63,802 nt of DNA from CALAGJ01 sp964293305 (lineage in GTDB: Bacteria; Bacteroidota; Bacteroidia; Chitinophagales; Chitinophagaceae): contig CAXYYO010000017.1 in the NCBI GenBank assembly GCA_964293305.1, forward strand, positions 1 through 63,802. The letters are read 5' to 3'. Below are positions 28,391-37,186 of the stretch, piece by piece. The first letter of the stretch is position 1. Every line of letters starts with the position of its first letter. The position numbers and the translations under genes were made by a program. Under the pieces are notes generated by a model. It was given only the letters and a program-made list of their open reading frames with translations, ran no database searches and was not told the DNA's origin.

Positions 28391-29272
28391 TTAACCTTGC
28401 AATGCAGCAGCACCACTTACTATTTCAGAAAGCTCTGTGGTGATGGCAGCCTGGCGTGCACGGTTATATGAAATACGCAAAGATTTTAATAATTCATTTG
28501 CATTTTCGCTTGCCTTATCCATTGCTGTCATACGAGCCCCATGCTCACTAGCATTTGCATCTAAAACAGCTTTATACAATTGTGTATTTAGAATTTTGGG
28601 CATGAGCACCGCAATCAATTGTTCCTTACCAGGTTCAAATATGAAGTCAGCTTTTTTGCCACCGACCTTACCCTGTACTTTTGGAATGGGTAAAAATTGC
28701 TCTGCAGCAAATCGCTGTGTACCTGCATTTTTAAATTCACTGTATACAATTTCAACGGCATCAAATTCTTTATTTTCAAAAGCTTGTATGGCTGCCTGAG
28801 CGGCCGCCTGCACATTTTCAAAACTGAGAGAGAGGAATATATCTTTATAAGTGTCGTTTGTTTTAAAACCCAATTTAGTCATGGATTCCCAACCTTTTTT
28901 TCCAATATTCCAAACGGTAATATTTTTTTTCTCAAGCTGAGTATTGTATTTCTCAGTCATTAAATTTCTGGCCAGTTTTACAACATTGGAATTATAAGCA
29001 CCACATAAACCACGATCACTTGTAATTACAATAAAAAGCACCTTTTCAATGGTACGCTCTTCAGCCAATTTCATTGATGTACCGCCTTCAATATTGCTAA
29101 CAATATTACTGAGCATTTCCTGCAATTTTTGGGCATAAGGACGCATTTGAACAATGCTATCTTGCGCTCTGCGCAATTTTGCCGCACTCACCATTTTCAT
29201 GGCTTTGGTAATCTGCTGTGTACTTTGCACCGATTTTATCCGGATACGAACTTCTTTTAACTGGCCTGCCAT
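28391..29272 (-). CDS. atpG: ATP synthase F1 gamma subunit
   Basis: Central rotor stalk of the F1 ATP synthase. It has 293 residues; N-terminal helix RIKSVQSTQQITKAMKMVSAAKLRRAQ and the C-terminal helix ENANELLKSLRISYNRARQAAITTELSEIVSGAAAL form the coiled coil. GLCGAYNSNV is the conserved central loop. The other ATP synthase genes are not adjacent: the next gene upstream is a YkuK-like protein, so atpG stands apart from atpA in this genome. Confidence 0.97.
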   Translation of the reverse strand: MAGQLKEVRIRIKSVQSTQQITKAMKMVSAAKLRRAQDSIVQMRPYAQKLQEMLSNIVSNIEGGTSMKLAEERTIEKVLFIVITSDRGLCGAYNSNVVKLARNLMTEKYNTQLEKKNITVWNIGKKGWESMTKLGFKTNDTYKDIFLSLSFENVQAAAQAAIQAFENKEFDAVEIVYSEFKNAGTQRFAAEQFLPIPKVQGKVGGKKADFIFEPGKEQLIAVLMPKILNTQLYKAVLDANASEHGARMTAMDKASENANELLKSLRISYNRARQAAITTELSEIVSGAAALQG

Positions 29273-29322
29273 ACTTAGTTATTTAAGTTAAATACCACTA
29301 CTAGTATTTCAATTTTCGGCTG

Positions 29323-29330
29323 CAAAGGTA
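29323..29330 (-). promoter_or_regulatory. atpG -7 box
   Basis: TACCTTTG on the minus strand, about 50 bases upstream of atpG. A weak TTTG lies 24 bases further up. It supports independent transcription of atpG. Confidence 0.5.
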
Positions 29331-29406
29331 TAGGAATAAGGGGAAAAATAAGGCCAAATGATAAATTCAACTGCGTAAATTACTTTGGGTAGAGCGGAAA
29401 GTCTAC

Positions 29407-29880
29407 TCAATTACAAGCTTTATCCGCACAACAGCTACTGGCAAAGGCCTCAGGCTTGGCTTTAAAAGCAAAACCCATTCCCAAAATATAACCCATGGCT
29501 TCCCGCAGGGCATCATTACTTTTAAACTGTGGATTCGTATTTATGTCGGCATGTACTTCCATTTCAATGTCGTAGTTAATAAATAGATTACACAGTTCAT
29601 AAGCCACTTCAATACTTTTAGTTACCTCAGCCAGCATACGCTCTTTGATATGAAACTTATACTTTGATGTTTCATTGTGTATAAACATAAAACCACCACT
29701 ATGTTCCCGAAGAAAAACGATAACAGTTGCAAACTCTGTATCGACACCTTTTACCTGGCTATCAGTACCAATACAAACTTTTAATTTTATACCGTTTTCT
29801 GTTTCCTTTTTTAGGGCTTCTTCCACCGCATCATAAATAGGAAGATGGATGGTTTCGCCATTAAATTTTCTCCACCGCAT
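29407..29880 (-). CDS. YkuK-family (DUF458) RNase H-like protein
   Basis: A 157-residue protein of the DUF458 family, which has an RNase H-like fold and unproven function. The motif CIGTDSQVKG, a conserved Asp in the first strand, and HADINTNPQFKSNDALREAMGYILGMGF match the family. The C-terminus SSCCADKACN is Cys-rich and could bind a metal (inference). It starts with MRWRKFNGETIHLP. It is the last gene before an eroded region. Confidence 0.88.
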   Translation of the reverse strand: MRWRKFNGETIHLPIYDAVEEALKKETENGIKLKVCIGTDSQVKGVDTEFATVIVFLREHSGGFMFIHNETSKYKFHIKERMLAEVTKSIEVAYELCNLFINYDIEMEVHADINTNPQFKSNDALREAMGYILGMGFAFKAKPEAFASSCCADKACN

Positions 29881-30018
29881 AAAAATAGTTTTGCTAAAAA
29901 TAAACTCTTTCTTTCATTGTACATCATGAAACTGGTTACCGAATTATTAACATTTAGGGGATAAGCTAATATTTTATAACAACACTGCTTCAAAGCCTTT
30001 TTATTTGTGTCAAAAATC
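29881..30018. other. Intergenic remnant upstream of RidA pseudogene
   Basis: No ORF. It may hold further decayed RidA sequence, but I see no reliable match. The rest of 30181-30312 is plain AT-rich upstream sequence of the MBOAT gene. Confidence 0.35.
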
Positions 30019-30180
30019 ATGCATGCCAATTATTCGCATAGGGCCCTTTGGGAAGAATATGGAAAGGCAAATGGTGAATTTTTTAAACAGATAAAACCAT
30101 GCACTACGATGGTAGAGGTATCTGCATGAATAGCAAAATAATACCTCATTGAAATAGAAGCTACCGCTGTTTTGTACTAA
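30019..30180 (+). pseudogene. RidA/YjgF-family pseudogene, C-terminal remnant
   Basis: One reading frame encodes EYGKANGEFFKQIKPCTT, then MVEVSA, a TGA stop (30127-30129), IAK, a TAA stop (30139-30141), YLIEIEATAVLY and a final TAA. The spacing and residues (PxxTMVEV, then YLIEIEATAV) match the last ~50 residues of RidA-type imine deaminases. The N-terminal two thirds is missing and two stop codons break the conserved C-terminal block, so this is a dead gene fragment. It overlaps nothing else. Confidence 0.75.
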
Positions 30181-30312
30181 GCATTTTATGTGCATACAAA
30201 TATGAATGCAATTTGATCATAGATAGTAGGAATAGAATCTATGCAAAATGAAATGACTTGTATATTTAATAAACTTTGGCTACAATAAAATACGATTTAT
30301 CATAAATAAATT

Positions 30313-31776
30313 ATGCTTTTTAATTCTATCAACTTTTTTATTTTTTTACCGATTGTATTTTTGCTGTATTGGTTTGTATTCAATAAAAAGTTAAGGTTAC
30401 AAAATGCATTATTACTGGTAGCGAGTTATTTTTTTTATGCTTGCTGGGATTGGCGTTTTTTATTCTTGCTCGTATTCTCCACCATGCTGGATTATTTCTC
30501 CGGCATTCAAATAGAAAAAGCTAAAAGCATAAACCAAAAGAAAACATGGCTATTGCTGAGTATTCTCATTAATCTGGGATTTCTTGCCGTTTTCAAATAC
30601 TATAATTTTTTTATAGACACGCTTACAAATTCGCTTGCAGCAATAGGTTTACAAATCAACCCCTATACGTTTAACTTGATACTTCCTGTAGGTATTTCAT
30701 TTTATACCTTTCATGGGATTTCTTATATATTGGATATTTATTATAAAAGAATAAATGCAGAAAAAAATATTATTGATTATGCGCTTTTTGTAAGTTTTTT
30801 TCCGCTACTTGTGGCAGGGCCAATTGAGCGTGCCACCCATTTACTGCCACAAATAAAAAAAAGTAGAATAGCAGACTATCATAAAGCCGTAGATGGCTTG
30901 AGGCAAATACTCTGGGGGTTATTTAAAAAAATTGTAATAGCAGATCATTGTGCCAAATATGCCAACCTTTTTTTTAATAATACAGCCGATTATTCCGGCA
31001 CGAGTTTATGGCTTGGGGCAATATTTTTTGCATGCCAAATTTATGGAGATTTTTCGGGTTATTCTGATATTGCTCTTGGCACAGCCAGGTTATTTGGTAT
31101 AGACCTCTTAAGAAACTTTGCCTTTCCTTATTTCTCCAGAGATATAGCGGAGTTTTGGCGAAGGTGGCATATTTCTCTTTCCTCATGGTTTAGGGATTAT
31201 TTGTATATACCACTTGGTGGAAACAAAGGAAATACCATCAAGAAAATCAGGAATATTTTTATCATCTTTTTGGTGAGTGGTTTATGGCATGGTGCCAACT
31301 CGACTTTCATGGCCTGGGGCATATTCAATGCAATTCTTTTTCTTCCAATTATGCTGCGCAATAAAAATAGACATCATATAGAAATTGTGGCGGCTAATAG
31401 TTTATTGCCTTCGTTAAAAGAATCCTTTCAAATTCTATCTACTTTTTTGCTAACCTGTATAGCATGGATATTTTTTAGAGCAAATACCATTACTCATGCT
31501 TTTGAATATATAAGCGCAATGATTACAGGGCTCACAAGTAAGTCATCCTACCTACAAACTTTAGATGTTTTATCCGAAGACATTGGTCCAGGCTTACTTG
31601 CTGTTTTATTTTCCTTCATCATAGTAGAATGGATAGGAAGAAGAGATCAATATGCCATTGCCAATTTTGGCTTAAAGTGGAAATGGCCCATCAGATATAC
31701 TTTTTATTATGGAATTATCTTACTCATTTTTTGGTTTGCAGGTGAAGATCAGCAATTCATTTATTTTCAGTTTTAA
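30313..31776 (+). CDS. MBOAT family membrane-bound O-acyltransferase (AlgI-like)
   Basis: Multi-pass inner-membrane protein that moves acyl groups from the cytosol to exported polysaccharides or other acceptors. It has 487 residues and about ten transmembrane segments. AlgI-like motifs include AGPIERATHLLPQI (about 169-181), GDFSGYSDIALG (about 245-256), FWRRWHISLSSWFRDYLYIPLGG (His286) and the catalytic region VSGLWHGA (His326). It starts a two-gene operon; the SGNH gene follows 3 bases after its stop codon. The acyl acceptor is unknown; no polysaccharide cluster is adjacent. Confidence 0.93.
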   Translation: MLFNSINFFIFLPIVFLLYWFVFNKKLRLQNALLLVASYFFYACWDWRFLFLLVFSTMLDYFSGIQIEKAKSINQKKTWLLLSILINLGFLAVFKYYNFFIDTLTNSLAAIGLQINPYTFNLILPVGISFYTFHGISYILDIYYKRINAEKNIIDYALFVSFFPLLVAGPIERATHLLPQIKKSRIADYHKAVDGLRQILWGLFKKIVIADHCAKYANLFFNNTADYSGTSLWLGAIFFACQIYGDFSGYSDIALGTARLFGIDLLRNFAFPYFSRDIAEFWRRWHISLSSWFRDYLYIPLGGNKGNTIKKIRNIFIIFLVSGLWHGANSTFMAWGIFNAILFLPIMLRNKNRHHIEIVAANSLLPSLKESFQILSTFLLTCIAWIFFRANTITHAFEYISAMITGLTSKSSYLQTLDVLSEDIGPGLLAVLFSFIIVEWIGRRDQYAIANFGLKWKWPIRYTFYYGIILLIFWFAGEDQQFIYFQF

Positions 31777-31779
31777 ATC

Positions 31780-32793
31780 ATGAAAAAATTAGTTTTAAAA
31801 TTATCTTTATTTTTTCTTCCATTGTCCATATTATTTGTTGAAATACTACTACCAAAAAATCAATTCACTTATAGACCTTGGGAAGCATTATTGTTTTATC
31901 ACCCAAAAGAAATTGGGTATCCTTATTATCCAAATCAGCATATAGAAATGTATGCTGTTGGAGATTTAGGATACCGCACAAAAAACGAAATACGACGATA
32001 TGAAAATTGGCATACTGATAAACTAGGTTATAGAAATGATTCCTTTATTAACGATCCAGATGTACTGCTTATTGGCGATTCCTATATAGTGGGCACAGGT
32101 CTTCCACAGGATTCAACCTTATCGAATACACTTCATCGCATATCAGGATTGCAAGTTTATAATATGGCTTCTGCAAGTTTTAAAGATTTTGTTTATCTGC
32201 TGTCAAATGATGTAATTAAAAAACCAAAGTTTCTTATCTATTCTATTATAGAGCAAAATCTGCCAAAGCATTTGCCTATAACTATTAAAAAATTTGAACC
32301 AGTAAAATGGGGAGACGAATATAAAGACAGGTTATCCAGATTTTATATGATGAATTATTTTGGAGCAAGAATTACTGGTTCATGTGGTAGAGGAATTCCA
32401 GGAGTGTATGACAGTAGTCTTTTGTTTCTAACTGGGAAAAATATTAAGTATCACTACAATGAGCTTAGGGATGTGTCTGAAACCATTGGACAGTATCAAA
32501 AATTTTGTGATTCCATAGGCGTTCATTTTATTTTTCTACCAATACCTAACAAAGAGACGATATATTATAATCAAGTTCCGCTTGAAAAGCAGCCTGATTA
32601 TATAGAAAAATTAAATGCTTTATTGCTCTCTAAAAAAATAGCTACTATTCAAACACAGCAATTATTTAATAAGTATGTAGCAACACATAAATCTGGTGAC
32701 TATATCTATCAAAAAGATGATTCACATTGGAATGCAAAAGGCATTGAGCTAACTGGCTATGCAATAAATAGTTTGCTGATAACATACAAATAG
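31780..32793 (+). CDS. SGNH-hydrolase-like protein (AlgJ/AlgX type), MBOAT partner
   Basis: A 337-residue secreted or membrane-tethered protein, with an N-terminal hydrophobic segment (about 5-24). It carries the SGNH Ser in GDSYIVGTG (Ser101) and the C-terminal Asp-His pair in DDSHWNAKG, the layout of AlgJ/AlgX acetyltransferases. It likely takes acyl groups from the upstream MBOAT protein and transfers them to an extracytoplasmic acceptor. The 3-base gap to MBOAT implies translational coupling. Confidence 0.87.
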   Translation: MKKLVLKLSLFFLPLSILFVEILLPKNQFTYRPWEALLFYHPKEIGYPYYPNQHIEMYAVGDLGYRTKNEIRRYENWHTDKLGYRNDSFINDPDVLLIGDSYIVGTGLPQDSTLSNTLHRISGLQVYNMASASFKDFVYLLSNDVIKKPKFLIYSIIEQNLPKHLPITIKKFEPVKWGDEYKDRLSRFYMMNYFGARITGSCGRGIPGVYDSSLLFLTGKNIKYHYNELRDVSETIGQYQKFCDSIGVHFIFLPIPNKETIYYNQVPLEKQPDYIEKLNALLLSKKIATIQTQQLFNKYVATHKSGDYIYQKDDSHWNAKGIELTGYAINSLLITYK

Positions 32794-32979
32794 CAAAGGT
32801 TCGATACAAAATAAATACAAGGAAGTCTTTCTTTGCATAATGATTTTTACACTATGCCTATCTTGATTGGTCAAGTGCTATAATGTATCATAACCAAAAA
32901 GCCTGAACCGCTTATCAAATAATCAATTGGAAGATGATTAAAGCAGGCCACATCACATAATTTTGGTTAAAATTATTTT

Positions 32980-33498
32980 ATGTTTAAAAAGCAAGTTTTA
33001 TTTCTCCTAATTTTATTTTATGCCATAAATACACAGGCGCAAACATCGCTTTGTACCAATAAAACGTGCAGAGCATTTGATTTTTGGATTGGAGATTGGG
33101 AGGCATATGGAAAAAATGGAGATAAAGCTGGGGACAGTAAAATATCATTGATTTTAGATAGTTGTGTCATATTCGAAGAATGGACAAGCGCCAGCCAGCA
33201 GAAAGGCTTTGTATTCAAAGGAAAAAGTTTTAATACATATAATGCTGCTACTAAACAATGGCAACAAACATGGGTGGATAATACAGGAAATACAACAGAG
33301 TATCTAAGAGGTACACCTACCGATAGACAGATTATATTTTATGCAGATAAGGTTATCAATAACAAAGGGGAATCATTTATGCGCAGACTCACTTTCATAA
33401 AAATTACCCAAGATAAGGTAAGGCAACTTGGCGAAATGAGTGTAGATGGTGGTGCTAACTGGACTATTGAATATGATTTGGAATACCGAAGAAAATAG
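32980..33498 (+). CDS. Secreted protein (DUF1579-like)
   Basis: A 172-residue protein with a signal peptide (about 1-20, ending NTQAQ). The mature part resembles DUF1579 lipocalin-like domains: FDFWIGDWEAYGK, an internal WQQTWVDNTG segment and a terminal TIEYDLEYRRK strand. Family function is unknown. It is monocistronic. Confidence 0.8.
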   Translation: MFKKQVLFLLILFYAINTQAQTSLCTNKTCRAFDFWIGDWEAYGKNGDKAGDSKISLILDSCVIFEEWTSASQQKGFVFKGKSFNTYNAATKQWQQTWVDNTGNTTEYLRGTPTDRQIIFYADKVINNKGESFMRRLTFIKITQDKVRQLGEMSVDGGANWTIEYDLEYRRK

Positions 33499-33892
33499 AT
33501 TTACAATAACACAAAAAATACCTGGGGCATTGATATAAAGAAAATTTATAAGGTATGCTTCTCACTATCAAATAATGATCAAAAATATGCGCATTTTACA
33601 TTTAGTTTTAATTTCACTAATTGTATCAATATCATCAATAGGTCAATCCAACATTTCTTTACCTGCACCAACAGGTTCATTTCAGATAGGTACTTTTACA
33701 GATGAAATACAAATTCAAAAATAGAAGATGTTATTTTAGCCGAACCGCTTGTTGAAATAAGGAAATATCCGAAGCTTTAAATGAAATTATTTATCCAAAT
33801 TAGTAGTGGACATGATTCGATTGTAATAATATTTCTGTAAACTGCTAAAATAGATGGAAGTGTTGTAGAAAAAGAAAACTAAATCGATTGCC
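33499..33892. other. Decayed intergenic stretch
   Basis: Holds the short hydrolase-like fragment at 33575-33724 and no other gene. The sequence from 33725 to 33892 has stops in all frames. Confidence 0.5.
33575..33724 (+). pseudogene. N-terminal fragment of a secreted hydrolase (PAF-acetylhydrolase-like)
   Basis: A 49-codon ORF encodes a signal peptide (MRILHLVLISLIVSIS region) followed by SNISLPAPTGSFQIGT, then runs to a TAG. LPAPTG-x-x-x-x-GT is the N-terminal signature of the PAF-acetylhydrolase/isoform-II alpha/beta hydrolase family, whose proteins are over 300 residues. No catalytic GxSxG region follows, so this is a truncated remnant. The identity rests on this short match. Confidence 0.5.
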
Positions 33893-34243
33893 ATGATATA
33901 TAACAGAAGTATTGGTTTAATAATTATTTTATTGCTGTTATTCATTGGCAATGTATTTGGATTTATAAAAATATCAACTTCCCCTTTGGATTTTCTAAAA
34001 GAATATACAGCGATGACTAGAAGCAGTTTATTATATCTTAGAATTATTCAGGTACTTAATATCATAGGTATAATTGAAATTTTTATGTATCAAAAATGGG
34101 CTGTTTGGCTTGCAGTATTTATGCTAGCTCTGGTACTTCTTTTAGATATATATTTTGCTATATGGTATCATATTGTAGTAGTCATTATTTTGAATTGCAT
34201 TATGGCAATTTTCATTTATAAAAGTTGGCAATTTTTTAAGTAA
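33893..34243 (+). CDS. Small integral membrane protein, unknown function
   Basis: A 116-residue protein with four predicted transmembrane segments (about 7-27, 45-62, 66-86, 90-110). No family recognised. AT-rich codons like the neighbours. Confidence 0.6.
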   Translation: MIYNRSIGLIIILLLLFIGNVFGFIKISTSPLDFLKEYTAMTRSSLLYLRIIQVLNIIGIIEIFMYQKWAVWLAVFMLALVLLLDIYFAIWYHIVVVIILNCIMAIFIYKSWQFFK

Positions 34244-34301
34244 ATTTTTTATACCCATTACATAATTTCAATTTTCATATTGGCTCCTAAAAATAGTATT
34301 A

Positions 34302-34733
34302 ATGCGTAAAAAATATTTTATAACTTTATTGTTGGTGCTAAGCATCCAATGGATTTTTGGTCAACAGATTTCAACCATAGATATAGTAAAAGTAAATGCC
34401 AAATATGAGCAGGAAGCTATGTATTTTTATACAGAAAATTGGCAGGCATTTCGGAAACATGCTTTGAGCAAAGAGGTAATAGCAAGTTATGAATTAAAGA
34501 AAACTGCTATAGACTCCACCAATCATTTTTTTCTGATTCTTATAACTACTTATAAGGATAGTGTGCAGATGAGTCATATGGAAGAAAATTTTGCACCCAT
34601 CATGAAAGCCATTTCACCAAATGGTCCAAAAATGCTTAATTCATTAGATCGAAAACAATTCTTGGAATATGTTAGCGGATATGACGCAGCCACCATTATA
34701 TCATCACAAAAAAAGAAAAAGAAAAAGTCCTAA
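34302..34733 (+). CDS. Small secreted protein, unknown function
   Basis: A 143-residue protein with a signal peptide (about 1-20, ending WIFGQ). The mature domain has alternating helices with EAMYFYTENWQAFRKHAL and a central FFLILITTY strand; the C-terminus is a Lys run (SSQKKKKKKS). No family recognised. Its stop codon lies inside a terminator hairpin. Confidence 0.7.
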   Translation: MRKKYFITLLLVLSIQWIFGQQISTIDIVKVNAKYEQEAMYFYTENWQAFRKHALSKEVIASYELKKTAIDSTNHFFLILITTYKDSVQMSHMEENFAPIMKAISPNGPKMLNSLDRKQFLEYVSGYDAATIISSQKKKKKKS

Positions 34734-34743
34734 AAGGACTTTT
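34723..34743. terminator. Bidirectional terminator
   Basis: Nine-bp perfect stem (AAAAGTCCT / AGGACTTTT) with an AAA loop, placed between the plus-strand secreted gene and the convergent murA. Stem arms end in A/T runs on both sides. Confidence 0.65.
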
Positions 34744-34775
34744 AAGAAAAGGAATTAAAAGGTTTATATAAAAAT

Positions 34776-36086
34776 TTAAACCCTTCTTATATCAGCCCCT
34801 AAAGCCTGAAGTCTTAGGTCGATATTTTGATAACCACGGTCAATTTGTTCAATATTTTGGATAATGCTTTTTCCATCTGCACTTAGTGCTGCTATGAGCA
34901 AAGCCTGACCTGCTCTTATATCCGGACTACTCATGGTAATTCCTCGTAGTTTCTGTTCTCTTTCAAGCCCTATAACAACTGCACGATGCGGATCACATAG
35001 TATAATTTGTGCACCCATATCAATGAGTTTATCAACAAAGAAAAGTCTGCTTTCAAACATTTTTTGATGCACCAGCACACTGCCTCTTGCTTGAATAGCT
35101 GTAACTAAAACTATACTCAATAAATCAGGTGTAAAACCCGGCCAAGGATGATCGTATATGGTAAGTACACCTCCATCTAAATAACGGGTTACTTCATAAA
35201 TTTCCTGTTCGGGTATATGAATATCATCGCCATTAAAATCCATTTGAATACCGAGTTGTTTAAACTTATCCGGTATCACTCCCAGCTGTTCTATTCCTGC
35301 ATTTTTTATGGTAATATCGCTTTGAGTCATTGCCGCAAGGCCAATAAAACTACCTATTTCAATCATATCGGGCAGCATGGTATGTGTAGTGCCACCCAAC
35401 TCATCCACTCCGTGAATGATCAGCATATTGCTTCCTATACCTTCAATAGCTGCACCCATTCTATTTAGCATTTTACATAGCTGCTGCAAGTAGGGTTCGC
35501 ATGCTGCATTATAAATAGTAGTAGTGCCCTCAGCCATTACAGCTGCCATCACAATATTTGCAGTACCCGTAACAGAAGGCTCGTCAAGAAGCATGAAAAC
35601 ACCCTTGAGTTTTGGTGCCAATAACTTAAAATATCCATGATCTTTATCATATTCAAATTGGGCTCCCAATTTTTCAAAACCAATGATATGAGTATCTAAA
35701 CGACGCCTGCCAATTTTATCACCACCGGGCTTTGGTATATATGCTTTTTTATACCTTGCTAATAATGGCCCTGCCACCATTACACTACCCCTTAATTTAC
35801 CCCCTTTTTTTCTAAAAGCTTCACTGCTTAAATAATCAGGATCAATATTGTTTGCAATAAATGTGCAGCTGTGTCTGTCATGCCTAGTTATGGAAACTCC
35901 CATATCTCCCAATAATTCTATCAGCAGATTTACATCCAAAATGTCGGGTATATTTTGTATGGTAACGGGCTCTTTGGTTAGCAGTACTGCAGATATTACT
36001 TGCAAAGCCTCATTCTTTGCACCCTGTGGCACAATAGCACCACCTAATTTTTTGCCCCCTCTCACTTCGAAAGATGTCATCTTCAT
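34776..36086 (-). CDS. murA: UDP-N-acetylglucosamine 1-carboxyvinyltransferase with Asp at the catalytic Cys position
   Basis: Transfers enolpyruvate from PEP to UDP-GlcNAc, the first committed step of peptidoglycan synthesis. It has 436 residues with GGKKLGGAIVPQGAKNEAL at the N-terminus (Lys24, Asn25) and typical EPSP-fold repeats. The mobile loop reads PGGDKIGRRRLD, so residue 123 is Asp where most MurA proteins have the Cys that fosfomycin alkylates. The change is known from mycobacterial and chlamydial MurA and predicts intrinsic fosfomycin insensitivity. A promoter lies just upstream. Confidence 0.96.
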   Translation of the reverse strand: MKMTSFEVRGGKKLGGAIVPQGAKNEALQVISAVLLTKEPVTIQNIPDILDVNLLIELLGDMGVSITRHDRHSCTFIANNIDPDYLSSEAFRKKGGKLRGSVMVAGPLLARYKKAYIPKPGGDKIGRRRLDTHIIGFEKLGAQFEYDKDHGYFKLLAPKLKGVFMLLDEPSVTGTANIVMAAVMAEGTTTIYNAACEPYLQQLCKMLNRMGAAIEGIGSNMLIIHGVDELGGTTHTMLPDMIEIGSFIGLAAMTQSDITIKNAGIEQLGVIPDKFKQLGIQMDFNGDDIHIPEQEIYEVTRYLDGGVLTIYDHPWPGFTPDLLSIVLVTAIQARGSVLVHQKMFESRLFFVDKLIDMGAQIILCDPHRAVVIGLEREQKLRGITMSSPDIRAGQALLIAALSADGKSIIQNIEQIDRGYQNIDLRLQALGADIRRV

Positions 36087-36097
36087 TTCTTTGGGGG

Positions 36098-36127
36098 CAA
36101 ATTAAGGGTATATCGCCTGCTTAGCAA
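36098..36127 (-). promoter_or_regulatory. murA promoter
   Basis: Minus strand TTG, 19 bases, TTAATTTG. The -7 box ends 11 bases before the murA start, giving a very short leader. Confidence 0.55.
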
Positions 36128-36187
36128 TTTGATGATTGATATCTCTTTCTATCTGATAAATATTGTAATTTATTTGCATATTTGCTG

Positions 36188-36712
36188 ATGCCTATTGCCA
36201 AACAAAAGATATTGTCAGAACTGAGTATTGAAACAGAAAGGCTACAACTGTGCAGTATGTGTACAGAAGATGCAGCATTCATGTATCGACTACTTAACTC
36301 AGCCGGGTGGCTAAAGTTTATTGGTGACCGCCATATACACACTATTGCGGATGCGTCAATTTATATTGATAAACTTAATCATAACGACAACATAGTTTAC
36401 TGGAAAGTAAATGAAAGGAATACTGGTGATACAATGGGCATTATTACACTCGTGAAAAGAAATTTTCTTACAAATGTGGATATAGGCTTTGCATTTCTAC
36501 CAGAATATATGGGTAAAGGCTATGCACTAGAGGCCACCAATGCTATTCTAAAATTTTTATTTGAAAATGAAATTGAAGTGGCAGTTATGGCCATAACAGA
36601 TTTGGACAATGAACCATCCATAAAACTCTTGGAAAAAATAGGGATGAAATTTCTTTATCAGATAACTGAAAATGGGGAAGAACTTTTTGTGTACCAGATT
36701 AATAAAAAATAA
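36188..36712 (+). CDS. GNAT family N-acetyltransferase (RimJ/RimL-like)
   Basis: A 174-residue acetyltransferase of the RimJ/RimL type. N-terminal IETERLQLCSM, central YWKVNERNTGDTMGIITL, acetyl-CoA loop DIGFAFLPEYMGKGYALEAT (R/Q-x-x-G-x-G/A equivalent) and the C-terminal DLDNEPSIKLLEKIGMKF are visible. The ATG at 36188 was preferred over a TTG two codons upstream. Substrate unknown. Confidence 0.88.
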   Translation: MPIAKQKILSELSIETERLQLCSMCTEDAAFMYRLLNSAGWLKFIGDRHIHTIADASIYIDKLNHNDNIVYWKVNERNTGDTMGIITLVKRNFLTNVDIGFAFLPEYMGKGYALEATNAILKFLFENEIEVAVMAITDLDNEPSIKLLEKIGMKFLYQITENGEELFVYQINKK

Positions 36713-37186
36713 TTTTTTGCTTTTCATTTTGGCAATGTTGAAAATGCACTCATTGATTCAACATATATATTTTGTATTAGAAATTTATTACAAAGCCAAA
36801 ATATTGCATACGGAAGCATTTGAAACAAATTTTGACTTTTAAATAGTTTACTATTTTTCAGCCAACAATTAACCTCAAACAAATATCTATATTGCCTTTC
36901 AACTTTTCATTATATAGTCAAATGCATCATCTGGGTTTAATTAAAAATTTAATACCTCACTGCGGCTCCAACATTGATCATGAATTCATCCTAACAGATA
37001 GATATGCACTTGTATCAACTATTATTTTTCCTTGAATCGGATTTAAAAGTTTTTCAATAACCGAACTATAATGCAAATCTTCACTTCATAACTCATCACT
37101 TGATGTATGATTGCTTTATGTTAATTTGCATGTTGAAACTTCATTATAATTAATTCAAATCATTACACTCAAATTAAGACAGTGCC
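36713..37186. other. Long intergenic region before the M28 peptidase
   Basis: About 470 bases with no ORF. It holds one copy of the 31-base repeat (36896-36926) also found at 41931. A TTAATTTG sequence near 37118 could be the M28 -7 box. Nothing else is supported. Confidence 0.5.
36896..36926. repeat. 31-base dispersed repeat, copy A
   Basis: Begins CTTTCAACTTTTCAT and ends AGTCAAATGCA. Matches 41931-41961 at 28 of 31 positions. Confidence 0.55.

Noticed and set aside
29811..30029. Minus-strand ORF upstream of the YkuK-like gene
   Set aside because: It overlaps the start of the YkuK-like gene in another frame; the sequence is better explained as upstream region bordering the RidA remnant on the plus strand.
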